A stretch of 64,000 bases of DNA from Porticoccaceae bacterium (GCA_024639885.1 JAHEGD010000014.1:39919-103918), one strand, 5' to 3'. Positions 29,473 to 38,990 are shown, counted from the stretch's first letter. The notes: generated by a model not told the origin, from the sequence alone. Program-made: numbers and translations.

Positions 29473-30819
29473 TTAGCCGAGCCACTGATCGGCCAGCATC
29501 AGCGCAATCAGCAGCGGGCAGACCAGCCGCACGTAAAATGGCCAGACCCGCCAAAACAGCCCCTGCTCGGCGGCCGGGTTGCCCTGCTTGATCTCGGCCA
29601 GCAGTTGGTCGCGGTTAAACAACCAACCGGCGTAGAGGCATAACATCATACCCAGCAGCGGCTGTGCCGTCTCGGTACTGAGGTTGACCACCCAGCCGAA
29701 CAGCAGATCAAAGTTGGCGGCAATGGTCGCCGCAAAGCCGAACAGTACCAGCAAGGTCACCGCCGTAGCGCGGTGGCGGCCGACCCCAAAGCGCTCGGTA
29801 ACCAGCGCCACCGGCACCTCTAACATCGAGATCGACGAGGTCAGTGCGGCGATACTCATCAGCAGAAAGAAACTGGCCGCCACCCACAGGCCGGCATCAC
29901 CCATCTGTGTAAACAGCGCAGGCAACACCTGAAAGATTAGATCCGGGCCGGCGATCAAATTATTGCCATCGGCGTAAATCTCTACGCCAATCTCTTTGGC
30001 GACAAACATCGCCGGCAGCACCAACAACCCCGCCAAAAACGCCACCGAGGTATCGGTTAGGGTAACCAATACACCCAACTTGGGCAGGTTCTCATCGCGG
30101 CTGATATACGAGCCGTAGATCAACATGGTACCGACCCCCAGCGACATAGAGAAAAACGCCTGTCCCAGGGCGGCAATCAGCAACTGTGGGTCGTTGATCT
30201 GGGAGAAATCGGGGATCAGATAGTGGCGCAAGCCCGCTTCGGCACCGGGGCGGGTCAGCACATAAGCGATCAGAATTAGCAGCAGCACAAACAGCGCCGG
30301 CATCAGCCGCCGCGACCACTTCTCGATACCGCCCTCGACCCCGGCGGCGATCACTGCGCCGGTCAACGCCATAAACAGGCCGGTGAACAGCAGGTTGCGA
30401 GAGAGCGAAAACTCCACCAGCCACGCCGCAGCGCCCGGCTGCCCCGCCCCCAGCGCCAGCGGCTGAAACAGGTAGGCGATCATCCAACCGGCGATGATGC
30501 TGTAAAAACAGAGAATCGCGCTGGCGGTAACCACCCCAACCAGCCCGGTAGCGCGGCCAACCCGTCGCGCCAGTGGCCGCGCCGACAGCCCCTCCAGCGC
30601 AGTGACCATATTGGCCTGAGCGTGGCGGCCGATGATCAGCTCGGCCATCAACGCCGGGTAGGCGAGCAAGAACGCCAGCAACAGGTAGACCAGCAAGAAC
30701 GCCGCGCCGCCGTTTTCGGCAGCATTGGTCGGAAAGCCCCAGATATTGCCGAGCCCAACCGCAGAGCCCGAGGCCGCCAGCACGAACGCCCAGCGAGAAG
30801 AGAATTGACCGCGCTGCAT
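29473..30819 (-). CDS. Sodium-dependent transporter (NSS/SNF family)
   Basis: WAFVLAASGSAVGLGNIWGFPTNAAENGGAAFLLVY; start choice 30819 vs 30849 uncertain. Confidence 0.93.
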   Translation of the reverse strand: MQRGQFSSRWAFVLAASGSAVGLGNIWGFPTNAAENGGAAFLLVYLLLAFLLAYPALMAELIIGRHAQANMVTALEGLSARPLARRVGRATGLVGVVTASAILCFYSIIAGWMIAYLFQPLALGAGQPGAAAWLVEFSLSRNLLFTGLFMALTGAVIAAGVEGGIEKWSRRLMPALFVLLLILIAYVLTRPGAEAGLRHYLIPDFSQINDPQLLIAALGQAFFSMSLGVGTMLIYGSYISRDENLPKLGVLVTLTDTSVAFLAGLLVLPAMFVAKEIGVEIYADGNNLIAGPDLIFQVLPALFTQMGDAGLWVAASFFLLMSIAALTSSISMLEVPVALVTERFGVGRHRATAVTLLVLFGFAATIAANFDLLFGWVVNLSTETAQPLLGMMLCLYAGWLFNRDQLLAEIKQGNPAAEQGLFWRVWPFYVRLVCPLLIALMLADQWLG

Positions 30820-30945
30820 AGTGACCCCAAGTTCTAATTTGGCCACCATTTTATGGCAAGCGCAGCGCGCTGACCATCAAACCCCACCAATAAAGACCGC
30901 TACCACACAGCAAACCTGCTATTATTGCCACGTGTTAGAGAAAAC

Positions 30946-31330
30946 GGGGCCGTTCTGGATTCGACGCCGGTTACAAAACCTCTAGTGCATGCCGAGAGGG
31001 TGACCAATCTCGTAAATCCCAAGTCGCAAACTTATAGTTGCCAACGACGACAACTACGCACTCGCTGCTTAAACCCCAGTAGGGTGCCGTCTGACTGGAG
31101 CCGCGCCTGCGCGTCCAGGTCGAACCCTCGGGTAAGACACTCAGGCGTCATATCTCGCAGGATCGCAACAAAGCTCGTCCGGGGCAGAGTTGTTAAAACC
31201 TTACCGGAATCGTGGGCGGCGCATCCTGACAGTCGGATTGCCAACCATTAAATCTAAAGACTTGTCTAAGCATGTAGACCTAAAGGCAGCGGACTGACGG
31301 ACGCGGGTTCAATTCCCGCCGGCTCCACCA
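30946..31330 (+). ncRNA. ssrA: tmRNA (SsrA); tag ORF 31040-31072 encodes ANDDNYALAA*
   Basis: 5' GGGGCCGTTCTGGATTCGACG; 3' GGGTTCAATTCCCGCCGGCTCCACCA; tag GCC AAC GAC GAC AAC TAC GCA CTC GCT GCT TAA. Confidence 0.97.
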
Positions 31331-31333
31331 ATC

Positions 31334-31375
31334 AAAACTAGAAAGGCCACCCCTTGGGGTGGCCTTTCTAGTTTT
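31334..31375. terminator. Perfect 20-bp stem bidirectional terminator after ssrA
   Basis: AAAACTAGAAAGGCCACCCC-TT-GGGGTGGCCTTTCTAGTTTT. Confidence 0.9.
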
Positions 31376-31419
31376 GGCCTGTAGACCGACGCGAACTGAG
31401 GGCTAAAGCGCCCGGGTGG

Positions 31420-31468
31420 CGCACAGGATGTGCGTCTGTCGCGAAGGCCATGGATGGCCGAGAGCGAC
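31420..31468. repeat. Compound palindromic intergenic element
   Basis: CGCACAGGATGTGCG followed by GTCGC-GAA-GGCCATGGATGGCC-GAGA-GCGAC. Confidence 0.6.
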
Positions 31469-31542
31469 CCAATTCCTCTCGCGTCTGCCCAGGGGAGCAT
31501 GCACAACCTAAGACAGTCCAATATCCAATCCGCCGATACCTA

Positions 31543-32967
31543 TCAATCCAGCGACTCATCATCCGCCACAACACGCTGCGTCTCATCCAGCGTTGCCAGT
31601 AGATCTTTGGCACTGCGGTCAACCAGCTTGAGTTCATCCCGGTAACCCCCATCGCCTTCGGCGTCTGCGTGCTGGGCCAACAATGAGGCAAACCCGACCA
31701 CCGCGGCAGCGCTGTTGCGAAGCTCTCGGAGCAGCTGCCGCAAGGTGGCTATCCGCTTACTGAACCGTTGGTTATCCTCGCTCAACTGGCGATAGCTCTC
31801 GGCGCCGCGCGCACTGCTCGCTTGCAACTGGGCTGCCAGCTCACGCTGTTGGTTGGCGACGTACCAGCCGTACAGCGCGGCCACCAACAACGTCACGATG
31901 AAACCCAACAGCGCCCACCACACCCAGTGGTTGCGCAGCGCCCACGGCGCGAGCATCTCGTCGGCGATAAACATCATCGCCAGATAGCGGTGCGGGCTCT
32001 CTGCCTGTGTGCCGGCGGCGGCAGTGGCGCGCGAGGCCAAGCCCGGCAGCTCGACGGGGTAGCTAATAAAATGGCCGCCCTCAAGGTGCCGGCGCAGCGC
32101 CAAGCTCTGGCCGTCGAAAGAGTCCACCGCAACCACCCCGCCACCGGCTTTTAACGCCGCCCAGGCGGTTGGAAAATAACGCTCCATCCGATTGCCAGTC
32201 GTACCGCGGTCATAGCCCCATTCCAACTCGGGGTCGGGGTGGAGCACAAAGTAACCGTTCTCATCGATTAGAAATATCTCGCTCTGCCACAGGTTAACGA
32301 GCGCGCTGCGAAAGCGCTCCAGCAGCGGCGCTATCGATAGATTGGCGACCACCAGTGCGCGCGCGCTGGGGCTGTCGCCATCACCGCTGGCAACGATCGC
32401 TTTAACCATCCGCACGGTCGGCTTGATCGGCTCCTGCACTGCGCCAAACTCGCGATTAAGGTCAAACCGCGACAGATAGACGCCCTGGTTACCGACTGCC
32501 AGCGCCTCTTGAACGTAGTAGCGGCGGCTTTTGTCCTGCAACTGGTAGTCTGGGGTGACCACCACCACGCCATCTCGGCGCTGCAAGTTGATCTGCTCGC
32601 GCCCTGCCGCATCAATCAACCGCAGCTGGTCGTACTCGGGGTAGGCGTTGAGAAAACGCGCAAAATACGCTTCCACTTCGCGGCGGCTATCGGCGTCATC
32701 AAGAAAGTGACCGCTGTGGCTGTAGATCACCAGCTCAGGAATATTGGCAAGCAGCTCTAAATCTGCACTGCGCGCGCGCAGCTCGGCGGTCAGCCGCTCA
32801 GAGACCTCGGCCAGCTCGGCCTGCTGGCTGGCGATAACAATATCCACTAAGCGCTCTTGGTAGCGCTGCAGCGCCAACAGAAAGAACGCTATCAGGGCAA
32901 CCACCGCAACGACAAACAGGCTTGCCGCGCGCCAACTAAAATAGCCTTTTTGTCTGTTTTTGCGCAT
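31543..32967 (-). CDS. Membrane cache (PDC)-type sensor protein with degenerate DHp-like C-terminus
   Basis: N-terminal TM, about 270-aa extracytoplasmic domain (DSRREVEAYFARFLNAYPEYDQLRLIDAAGREQINL...DKSRRYYVQEAL), second TM (WVWWALLGFIVTLLVAALYGWYV), coiled coil, LRELRNSAAAVVGFASLL; no HATPase domain. Confidence 0.7.
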   Translation of the reverse strand: MRKNRQKGYFSWRAASLFVVAVVALIAFFLLALQRYQERLVDIVIASQQAELAEVSERLTAELRARSADLELLANIPELVIYSHSGHFLDDADSRREVEAYFARFLNAYPEYDQLRLIDAAGREQINLQRRDGVVVVTPDYQLQDKSRRYYVQEALAVGNQGVYLSRFDLNREFGAVQEPIKPTVRMVKAIVASGDGDSPSARALVVANLSIAPLLERFRSALVNLWQSEIFLIDENGYFVLHPDPELEWGYDRGTTGNRMERYFPTAWAALKAGGGVVAVDSFDGQSLALRRHLEGGHFISYPVELPGLASRATAAAGTQAESPHRYLAMMFIADEMLAPWALRNHWVWWALLGFIVTLLVAALYGWYVANQQRELAAQLQASSARGAESYRQLSEDNQRFSKRIATLRQLLRELRNSAAAVVGFASLLAQHADAEGDGGYRDELKLVDRSAKDLLATLDETQRVVADDESLD

Positions 32968-33058
32968 CGCGCGCCCCCTTTAACCGCACACAGCCCAGCT
33001 TGCCCGACACCGCGTTCCCCAGCATACTGCGCGCTGCCCTTAAACAGCGCGAGCCACC

Positions 33059-33946
33059 ATGCCGACTACACAGCCCACCACAGACACTCAGCAGAGCTAT
33101 ATCCTTCGCGCCACCTGCCGCGCCGGCAGCGGTATTGTTGCCGCCGTCAGTGGCTATCTGGCCGACAACCACTGCTATATCCAGGCGCTTGAGCAGTTTG
33201 ACGATGAGTCTACCGACAAGTTCTTCCTGCGCGCGGTGTTCAAGCGCCAGCAGGGCTCGCCCAGCATTACTGTAATTGAAGAACATTTTAGCGCGATTGC
33301 CAGCCAATTTGGCATCGAGTTCACCATTCACGACCCGCAACAGCCGGTCAAAGTGCTAGTGATGGTATCGCGCGATGACCACTGTCTTAACGCCCTGCTC
33401 TATCGCAAGAACAAGGGCGAGCTCAACATCGAGATTACTGCCGTGGTCTCTAACCACGCCGACCTGCGGGCGATGGTAGAGCGCGAGGGTATTCGCTTTG
33501 TACAGCTGCCGGTTACCGGCGACAACAAGCCCCAGCAAGAGCAGCGCCTGCTAGAACTGATTAAAGAGAGCGGCACCGAGCTGGTGGTGCTGGCTCGCTA
33601 TATGCAGATTCTGTCTAACCCGCTCTGCGAACAGCTGAGCGGAATGTGTATCAACATCCACCACTCGTTTTTGCCTGGCTTTAAAGGCGCGCGCCCCTAC
33701 CACCAAGCTTATGACCGCGGGGTGAAGCTGATTGGCGCCACCGCCCACTATGTCACCAGCGACCTAGACGAGGGGCCGATTATCGAGCAGATGGTGATGC
33801 GTGTAGACCACAACCAAAAGCCACAGATGCTGGCGGCACTGGGCCGCGAGAACGAGAGCATGGCACTGACTCGCGCGGTGCGCTACCACGTAGAGCAGCG
33901 GGTGTTTTTAGATGGCAACAAGACGGTGGTGTTTCTCGGCAGTTAA
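33059..33946 (+). CDS. purU: Formyltetrahydrofolate deformylase
   Basis: ACT domain + formyl transferase (NIHHSFLPGFKGARPYHQAYDRGVKLIGATAHYVTSDLDEGPIIEQ). Confidence 0.96.
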   Translation: MPTTQPTTDTQQSYILRATCRAGSGIVAAVSGYLADNHCYIQALEQFDDESTDKFFLRAVFKRQQGSPSITVIEEHFSAIASQFGIEFTIHDPQQPVKVLVMVSRDDHCLNALLYRKNKGELNIEITAVVSNHADLRAMVEREGIRFVQLPVTGDNKPQQEQRLLELIKESGTELVVLARYMQILSNPLCEQLSGMCINIHHSFLPGFKGARPYHQAYDRGVKLIGATAHYVTSDLDEGPIIEQMVMRVDHNQKPQMLAALGRENESMALTRAVRYHVEQRVFLDGNKTVVFLGS

Positions 33947-33969
33947 CCACCCCATAAAGCTATCCAGAT

Positions 33970-34006
33970 AAAAAAACCGCGGCCCTTGCGAGCCGCGGTT
34001 TTTTTT
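33970..34006. terminator. Bidirectional terminator purU / TonB receptor
   Basis: AAAAAAACCGCGGC...GCCGCGGTTTTTTTT. Confidence 0.85.
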
Positions 34007-34029
34007 GTGGGTTAACAACTAATGGTTGG

Positions 34030-36456
34030 TTAGAAGTTAATCCGGCCGGTCAACTCAACGGTGCGCGGCGGATCAATCATCTTAAAGTAAGAGCCGTTAA
34101 AGCCGAGCGAGCCGAGCGGTACATCGTTGCCCCACATAAAGGTCTCTTCGTCAGTCAGGTTTTTACCCACCAACGAGATCTGCCACTGGTCGTTACCGGC
34201 CAATGCGATGCGGGCGTTGAGCTTACCGAAGCTCTCTTGGATCATTTTCTCGTCCAAATCGGCCGCAACTACCACCTCGTCACTCCAGTTATAGTCCAGG
34301 CCGGCACTCAACACCAAGGTGGCGCTCAGTGCAGTCTCGTAGGCGATGCCGACGTTAGCCGTGTACTCAGGGGCAAACTGCAGCGGTTGACCGCTGAGGT
34401 CCTGGGTACAGCCCGGGCCAGTAACAAGTGTCTGAGCTAAGTTACAGCCCGCACCGGGGAACGACTTATAGGTCGCATCAAGGTAGGCAAAGGCACCATT
34501 GAGGGTCAACTCTTCAGTCAGTCGGTAGGTTAGATCGGCCTCAACACCTTTCACCTCAGACTCAGCGGCATTGCCGACTACAAAGGCGGCGTTGCCATCA
34601 AAAGTAGAAACTTGCACGTCTTCATAGGTGCTACTGAATGCAGCAACGTTCAAGCGACCGCGGCCATCTGCGAGATTAATTTTTGCACCAATCTCGATAG
34701 TTTCGACTGACTCATCTTCAAAATCAGCTAAATCATCAGAAACGCCAGGGCTGATCTCTTCTACCTCGCGACCCATGCCGTTATCTTCGTCAAAGCCGCC
34801 GGCCTTGTAACCGTTACCCAGCTCTAAGTAGACCATGGTGTCGTTGGTCATATCCCACTGGAAATTAACATGGCCGGTCACGTGATCTTCCTTGCGATCT
34901 TTAGTATAGCTGTGAATAGTGGCCAGCTTGAGAGCCTCCCCATACACCGCACCAAGCGCCGGAACAGGCAATACTGAGGAGGCCTCGTCTGGATCGATGT
35001 AGCCAATGCTACCCGCCTTCGACATGCTCTTCTCGTCTTCTGAGTAACGCAGCCCTGCAGTCACCCGAAAACTATCGCTAACATTAAATGTACCCTCTGC
35101 GAACACTGACCAGCTGTCGGCATCTTGTGCAAAGGCGCTACGCGCAGTGGCATCAAGGATACCGCTCTGGGTAGCCGTGTCTAAATTGCCCCCAAGCACC
35201 GCTCCGGCGAAACTGGCGCCACCCAATGCTGGATTGGGCGTGTTTAGTCTGCCAAATACGCCCGCCTCTAAGGGTCCGACCGCAGAGAGATCAATATGCG
35301 TGTAACGATCATTAGTCAGCTCCTCGGTTTGATAAAATGCGCCAGCTAAATATTCAAAAGCGCCGCCGGTATCCGAGCTGATGATCAGCTCAGCACTGAA
35401 CTGCTCGTGCTCTTCAGTACGACCACGGTTGAGTAATTTAAGCGGGCTGTAGTCAGAGTCTAGACTGTTGGTAAACTCGTAATCCGTGCCCGCGATCACC
35501 GCTTTAATACCGTGACCCGCCAAGCTACCGTCCAGAGTTACCTGGAGGATGTTCGATTCGGTATCGTCAAACAGCGGGTAGTCGCGCACGTTCTGCTCAT
35601 AGGTTACATAGCCAAAGCCCGGCTCAAAGGTTGTTGCGCCCAGAGCGGAACCGTACAGTGCCGCAGAGGGCCCTATTGACGTATTAGTATCCGACAGCAC
35701 CTCTTGGCGCCCAATCACATCATAGTTGCCGTGTTCCGCTTTGATGGTAGCGGTCCAGTCTTCGTTGAGATCGATCGCCAGCGTACCGCGGATGTAGGTG
35801 CTGTCGGTCTGTGGAGCGTCGTCGCCGGCTGGGGCGTTGTTGGTGACATAGCCGTCATCTTCGTATGAGCGTACCGCCAAGCGGCCGCGAACGTTATCGC
35901 TGAGCGGACCAGAGATAACGGTGGTGATGGTCATGGCGTCGAGCTCGCTGGTATAACCTGCGCTCACGTAGCCTTCAAACTCTTCGGTCGGCTGGCCGGT
36001 GGTAATGTTCATGGCGCCAGCGATGGTGTTTTTACCAAACAGGGTCGACTGCGGCCCTTTCAGCACTTCGACGCGCTCGATGTCGAGGAACTTGCCGCGC
36101 GCACTGCGGCCGCGGCCAAAGTAGACGCCATCGACAAAGGTGCCGACCGACTGCTCAAAGCCGTAGTTGACGCCCGAGCCAATACCGCGAATAAACAGCT
36201 GGGTACCAGCACTCGCCTCTGCCACATGCACGTTGGGCATGTACATAGCGAGGTCTTCCATTTTAGTTAGACCCTTTTCGGTAATGTCTTTGCCGCCCAT
36301 CACCGAGATCGCAATCGGTACCTCTTGAAGCCCTTCGGTGCGCTTGGTTGCGGTCACCACAATCTCTTCAAGCGTTAAGTTTTGCGCCAGCGACGGTGCG
36401 CTAACAGCAGCGGCGATAGCGGCCGCAGTGTAAAAACTGAGTGGTTTTTTTTTCAT
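34030..36456 (-). CDS. TonB-dependent receptor
   Basis: Signal peptide; TonB box-like LEEIVVTATKR; plug (FIRGIGSGVNYGFEQSVGTFVDGVYFGRGRSARGKFLDIERVEVLKGPQSTLFGKNTIAGAMNITT); C-terminal VELTGRINF. Confidence 0.95.
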   Translation of the reverse strand: MKKKPLSFYTAAAIAAAVSAPSLAQNLTLEEIVVTATKRTEGLQEVPIAISVMGGKDITEKGLTKMEDLAMYMPNVHVAEASAGTQLFIRGIGSGVNYGFEQSVGTFVDGVYFGRGRSARGKFLDIERVEVLKGPQSTLFGKNTIAGAMNITTGQPTEEFEGYVSAGYTSELDAMTITTVISGPLSDNVRGRLAVRSYEDDGYVTNNAPAGDDAPQTDSTYIRGTLAIDLNEDWTATIKAEHGNYDVIGRQEVLSDTNTSIGPSAALYGSALGATTFEPGFGYVTYEQNVRDYPLFDDTESNILQVTLDGSLAGHGIKAVIAGTDYEFTNSLDSDYSPLKLLNRGRTEEHEQFSAELIISSDTGGAFEYLAGAFYQTEELTNDRYTHIDLSAVGPLEAGVFGRLNTPNPALGGASFAGAVLGGNLDTATQSGILDATARSAFAQDADSWSVFAEGTFNVSDSFRVTAGLRYSEDEKSMSKAGSIGYIDPDEASSVLPVPALGAVYGEALKLATIHSYTKDRKEDHVTGHVNFQWDMTNDTMVYLELGNGYKAGGFDEDNGMGREVEEISPGVSDDLADFEDESVETIEIGAKINLADGRGRLNVAAFSSTYEDVQVSTFDGNAAFVVGNAAESEVKGVEADLTYRLTEELTLNGAFAYLDATYKSFPGAGCNLAQTLVTGPGCTQDLSGQPLQFAPEYTANVGIAYETALSATLVLSAGLDYNWSDEVVVAADLDEKMIQESFGKLNARIALAGNDQWQISLVGKNLTDEETFMWGNDVPLGSLGFNGSYFKMIDPPRTVELTGRINF

Positions 36457-36690
36457 TGTATAAACCCCTTGTTGGACTAAGCACCTTTCTATGCGGCGCC
36501 GTTGATACGCTTTAGGTCATTACCAATGCGTATGGCGACTATATCAATTGCGTTTACGTAGCACTAGCGACGCCACCGTTTATTTGATCGCTGTGTGACC
36601 GGTTGGTCGCAGTTGCCACCCGTCGGCAAGGCGCGACGTGGACGCGCCGGCGTATTATCGAAGCCTAACAAAAACACTGGGGACACTGTT

Positions 36691-38568
36691 ATGGCTGCGC
36701 CAATTCGATACCTTCGCCACCGCCAATCTCAACTCTTGTGCGGCTTACTGTGCGGCCTGCTCGCGACCGCAGCCGCCACCGCTGGTGAGTACTCGCCACC
36801 GCTTGAGCAGCGTTTTCCTAGCCAACTACTATTTGGCGACACCCACCTGCACACCAGTTTCTCTTACGACGCCGGTATGGTTGGCGACACCCTCGGCCCC
36901 GATGAGGCCTACCGGTTTGCCAAAGGCGAGACCATCACGGCCAGCTTTGGGGCGCGCGCCAAACTGCGCCGGCCGCTCGACTTTTTATTGATCGCCGACC
37001 ACGGCGAGTCGATGGGGCTGGCGCCGATGCTGCGTGAGGCCAACCCGATTGCCACAGAAGACCCGGTTGGCAGCCAGATGTACGCCAAGATCAAAGCCGG
37101 CGACCCCGTCGGCGCCTACAAGCTGTATGCGCTCGGCCGCAAGCGCGGCGAATTTGTACTGCACCGCGACGAGGTACTGCGGCCGATGTGGCAGCGCCAG
37201 CTAGAAGCCGCTGAGGCGCACAACCAGCCGGGGGTGTTCACCACCCTGCTCGGCTACGAGTTCACCTCTGCCATTAATATGAACAACCTGCACCGCGTGG
37301 TGATGTTTCGCGATGGCAGCGAGCGGGTTGGTCAGGTGATGCCATTTAGCCAGGCCGACTCGCCCGACCCGGAAAAGCTCTGGGAGGCGCTCGCCGACTA
37401 CGAGGCGACCACCGGCGGCCGGGTGATGGCGATACCGCACAACGGCAACCTCTCTAGCGGCATGATGTTTGCCGACACCACGGTTGATGGCGCGCCGATT
37501 GACGCCGACTACGCCGCCCGCCGCCAGCGCTGGGAGCCGATTTACGAGGTCACCCAGATTAAAGGCGATGGCGAGGCCCACCCGCTGCTGTCACCAAACG
37601 ACGAGTTCGCCGACTTTCACAACTGGGACCGCGGCAACTTTGGCACAGTCGCCAAAACCCCCGCCATGCTGCCCGGCGAATACGCCCGCGAGGCACTCAA
37701 GCGCGGCCTGCAGTTTGAGGCGACGCTGGGCGTTAACCCGTTTAAATTTGGCATGATCGGCTCAACCGATTCGCACACCAGTCTCTCTACCCCAGATGAA
37801 GACAACTTCTTCTCCAAGGCGACCCCGGCGGAGCCAGAGGCCGGTGACTTCCGCTACAACGGCGATATCATCCAAGAATACCCGGGCGCGGAAGATGTAT
37901 CGGTCGCCTCTTACGAGTCGACCGCCGGTGGACTGGTTGCCGCCTGGAGCCACGCCAACACCCGCGAGGCGATCTTCGACAGCTTTGAGCGCAAAGAGGT
38001 TTACGCCACCACCGGCACCCGTATAGCCGTGCGGATGTTTGCCGGCTGGCAGTTTGACGAGCAAGACCACCAACTACCCGATACCGCTGCCGTTGGTTAC
38101 GCCAAGGGGGTACCGATGGGTGGCGACCTTGCCCGCCCGGCCGGCAACCAGCCGCTGCGGCTATTGATCAGCGCCCAGAAAGACCCCGACGGCGCCAACC
38201 TCGATCGCGTTCAGGTAGTCAAAGGCTGGGTAGATGAGGCCGGCAACAGCCACGAGCGGGTTTACAACGCGGTGTGGTCTGACCAGCGCCGCGCCAATCG
38301 CCGGGGCGATATCCCGGCGCTGCCCTCGACAGTGGCCGGCGGCAGCTACACCAACCGCTACGGCAGCGCGGCACTGGCGACGGTTTGGCAAGATCCCGAC
38401 TTTGACCCCGAACAGCGAGCTTTTTACTACCTGCGCGTGCTTGAGATTGAGACACCGACCTGGCTCGCCTATGACCAAGCGCACTACCCGGATGCCGCGA
38501 TCCCAGCCGACGGGGTAATGGCCCACCAAGAGCGCGCCTACAGCTCGCCGGTCTGGTATACGCCGTAA
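36691..38568 (+). CDS. DUF3604 domain-containing secreted protein (PHP-like metal motifs)
   Basis: Signal peptide; LLFGDTHLHTSFSYDAGMVGDTLGPDEAYRFAKGE; IADHGESMGLAPM; IGSTDSHTSLST; internal ATG 36691 preferred. Confidence 0.9.
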   Translation: MAAPIRYLRHRQSQLLCGLLCGLLATAAATAGEYSPPLEQRFPSQLLFGDTHLHTSFSYDAGMVGDTLGPDEAYRFAKGETITASFGARAKLRRPLDFLLIADHGESMGLAPMLREANPIATEDPVGSQMYAKIKAGDPVGAYKLYALGRKRGEFVLHRDEVLRPMWQRQLEAAEAHNQPGVFTTLLGYEFTSAINMNNLHRVVMFRDGSERVGQVMPFSQADSPDPEKLWEALADYEATTGGRVMAIPHNGNLSSGMMFADTTVDGAPIDADYAARRQRWEPIYEVTQIKGDGEAHPLLSPNDEFADFHNWDRGNFGTVAKTPAMLPGEYAREALKRGLQFEATLGVNPFKFGMIGSTDSHTSLSTPDEDNFFSKATPAEPEAGDFRYNGDIIQEYPGAEDVSVASYESTAGGLVAAWSHANTREAIFDSFERKEVYATTGTRIAVRMFAGWQFDEQDHQLPDTAAVGYAKGVPMGGDLARPAGNQPLRLLISAQKDPDGANLDRVQVVKGWVDEAGNSHERVYNAVWSDQRRANRRGDIPALPSTVAGGSYTNRYGSAALATVWQDPDFDPEQRAFYYLRVLEIETPTWLAYDQAHYPDAAIPADGVMAHQERAYSSPVWYTP

Positions 38569-38570
38569 CG

Positions 38571-38622
38571 GACCGTGTCGGGCGCTGACCGCGCCCAAGC
38601 CTACAGGGATGTATCCACGGCG
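38571..38622 (-). repeat. Palindromic repeat element copy 1
   Basis: Minus strand CGCCGTGGATACATCCCTGTAGGCTTG + GGGCGCGGTCAGCGCCC + GACACGGTC; starts 2 nt after the DUF3604 stop. Confidence 0.6.
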
Positions 38623-38712
38623 ATCGCGCGGCGGGCGGTTCAGCGGCTGCTGCCCAGAGACTTTAATACGCTAATTAAGCACTACCAGATAATCTGCGCA
38701 GCCACCGCTAGC

Positions 38713-38784
38713 GGCCTGAGACACGCCGTGAATCCGTCCTTGGAGGCTCGACTGCCGCTGTCCCTGCGGCAGACGGTCTCAGCC
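38713..38784 (+). repeat. Palindromic repeat element copy 2 (inverted relative to copy 1)
   Basis: CGCCGTGAATCCGTCCTTGGAGGCTCG + CTGCCGCTGTCCCTGCGGCAG + ACGGTCTC; 21/27 identical to the copy 1 core by hand alignment. Confidence 0.65.
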
Positions 38785-38990
38785 ACCAGCGCTGGCCGCA
38801 CTTAGTCAGCGGCGAGAGTTCGCATTCTCTCTTTTTTGATAGGCACTCTGTTCAATGTTTCGCGTGCCGCAGCCGCTCGGCTCCAACAAAACTCCCTGAC
38901 AATTTGGTAAAACAGTATTAACCGCGGCGCTAATGGCGATATAATTCCGGCCGTCATTTTTTCCCGTTACTGCGCTTTAAAGGAGCCCCC

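Noticed and set aside
31309-31691. Short ORFs over the ssrA 3' end and following repeat
   Set aside because: Overlap tmRNA, terminator hairpin and palindromic element; no protein-like features
38575-38805. 76-aa plus-strand ORF after the DUF3604 gene
   Set aside because: Composed of the palindromic repeat elements; better explained as intergenic repeat
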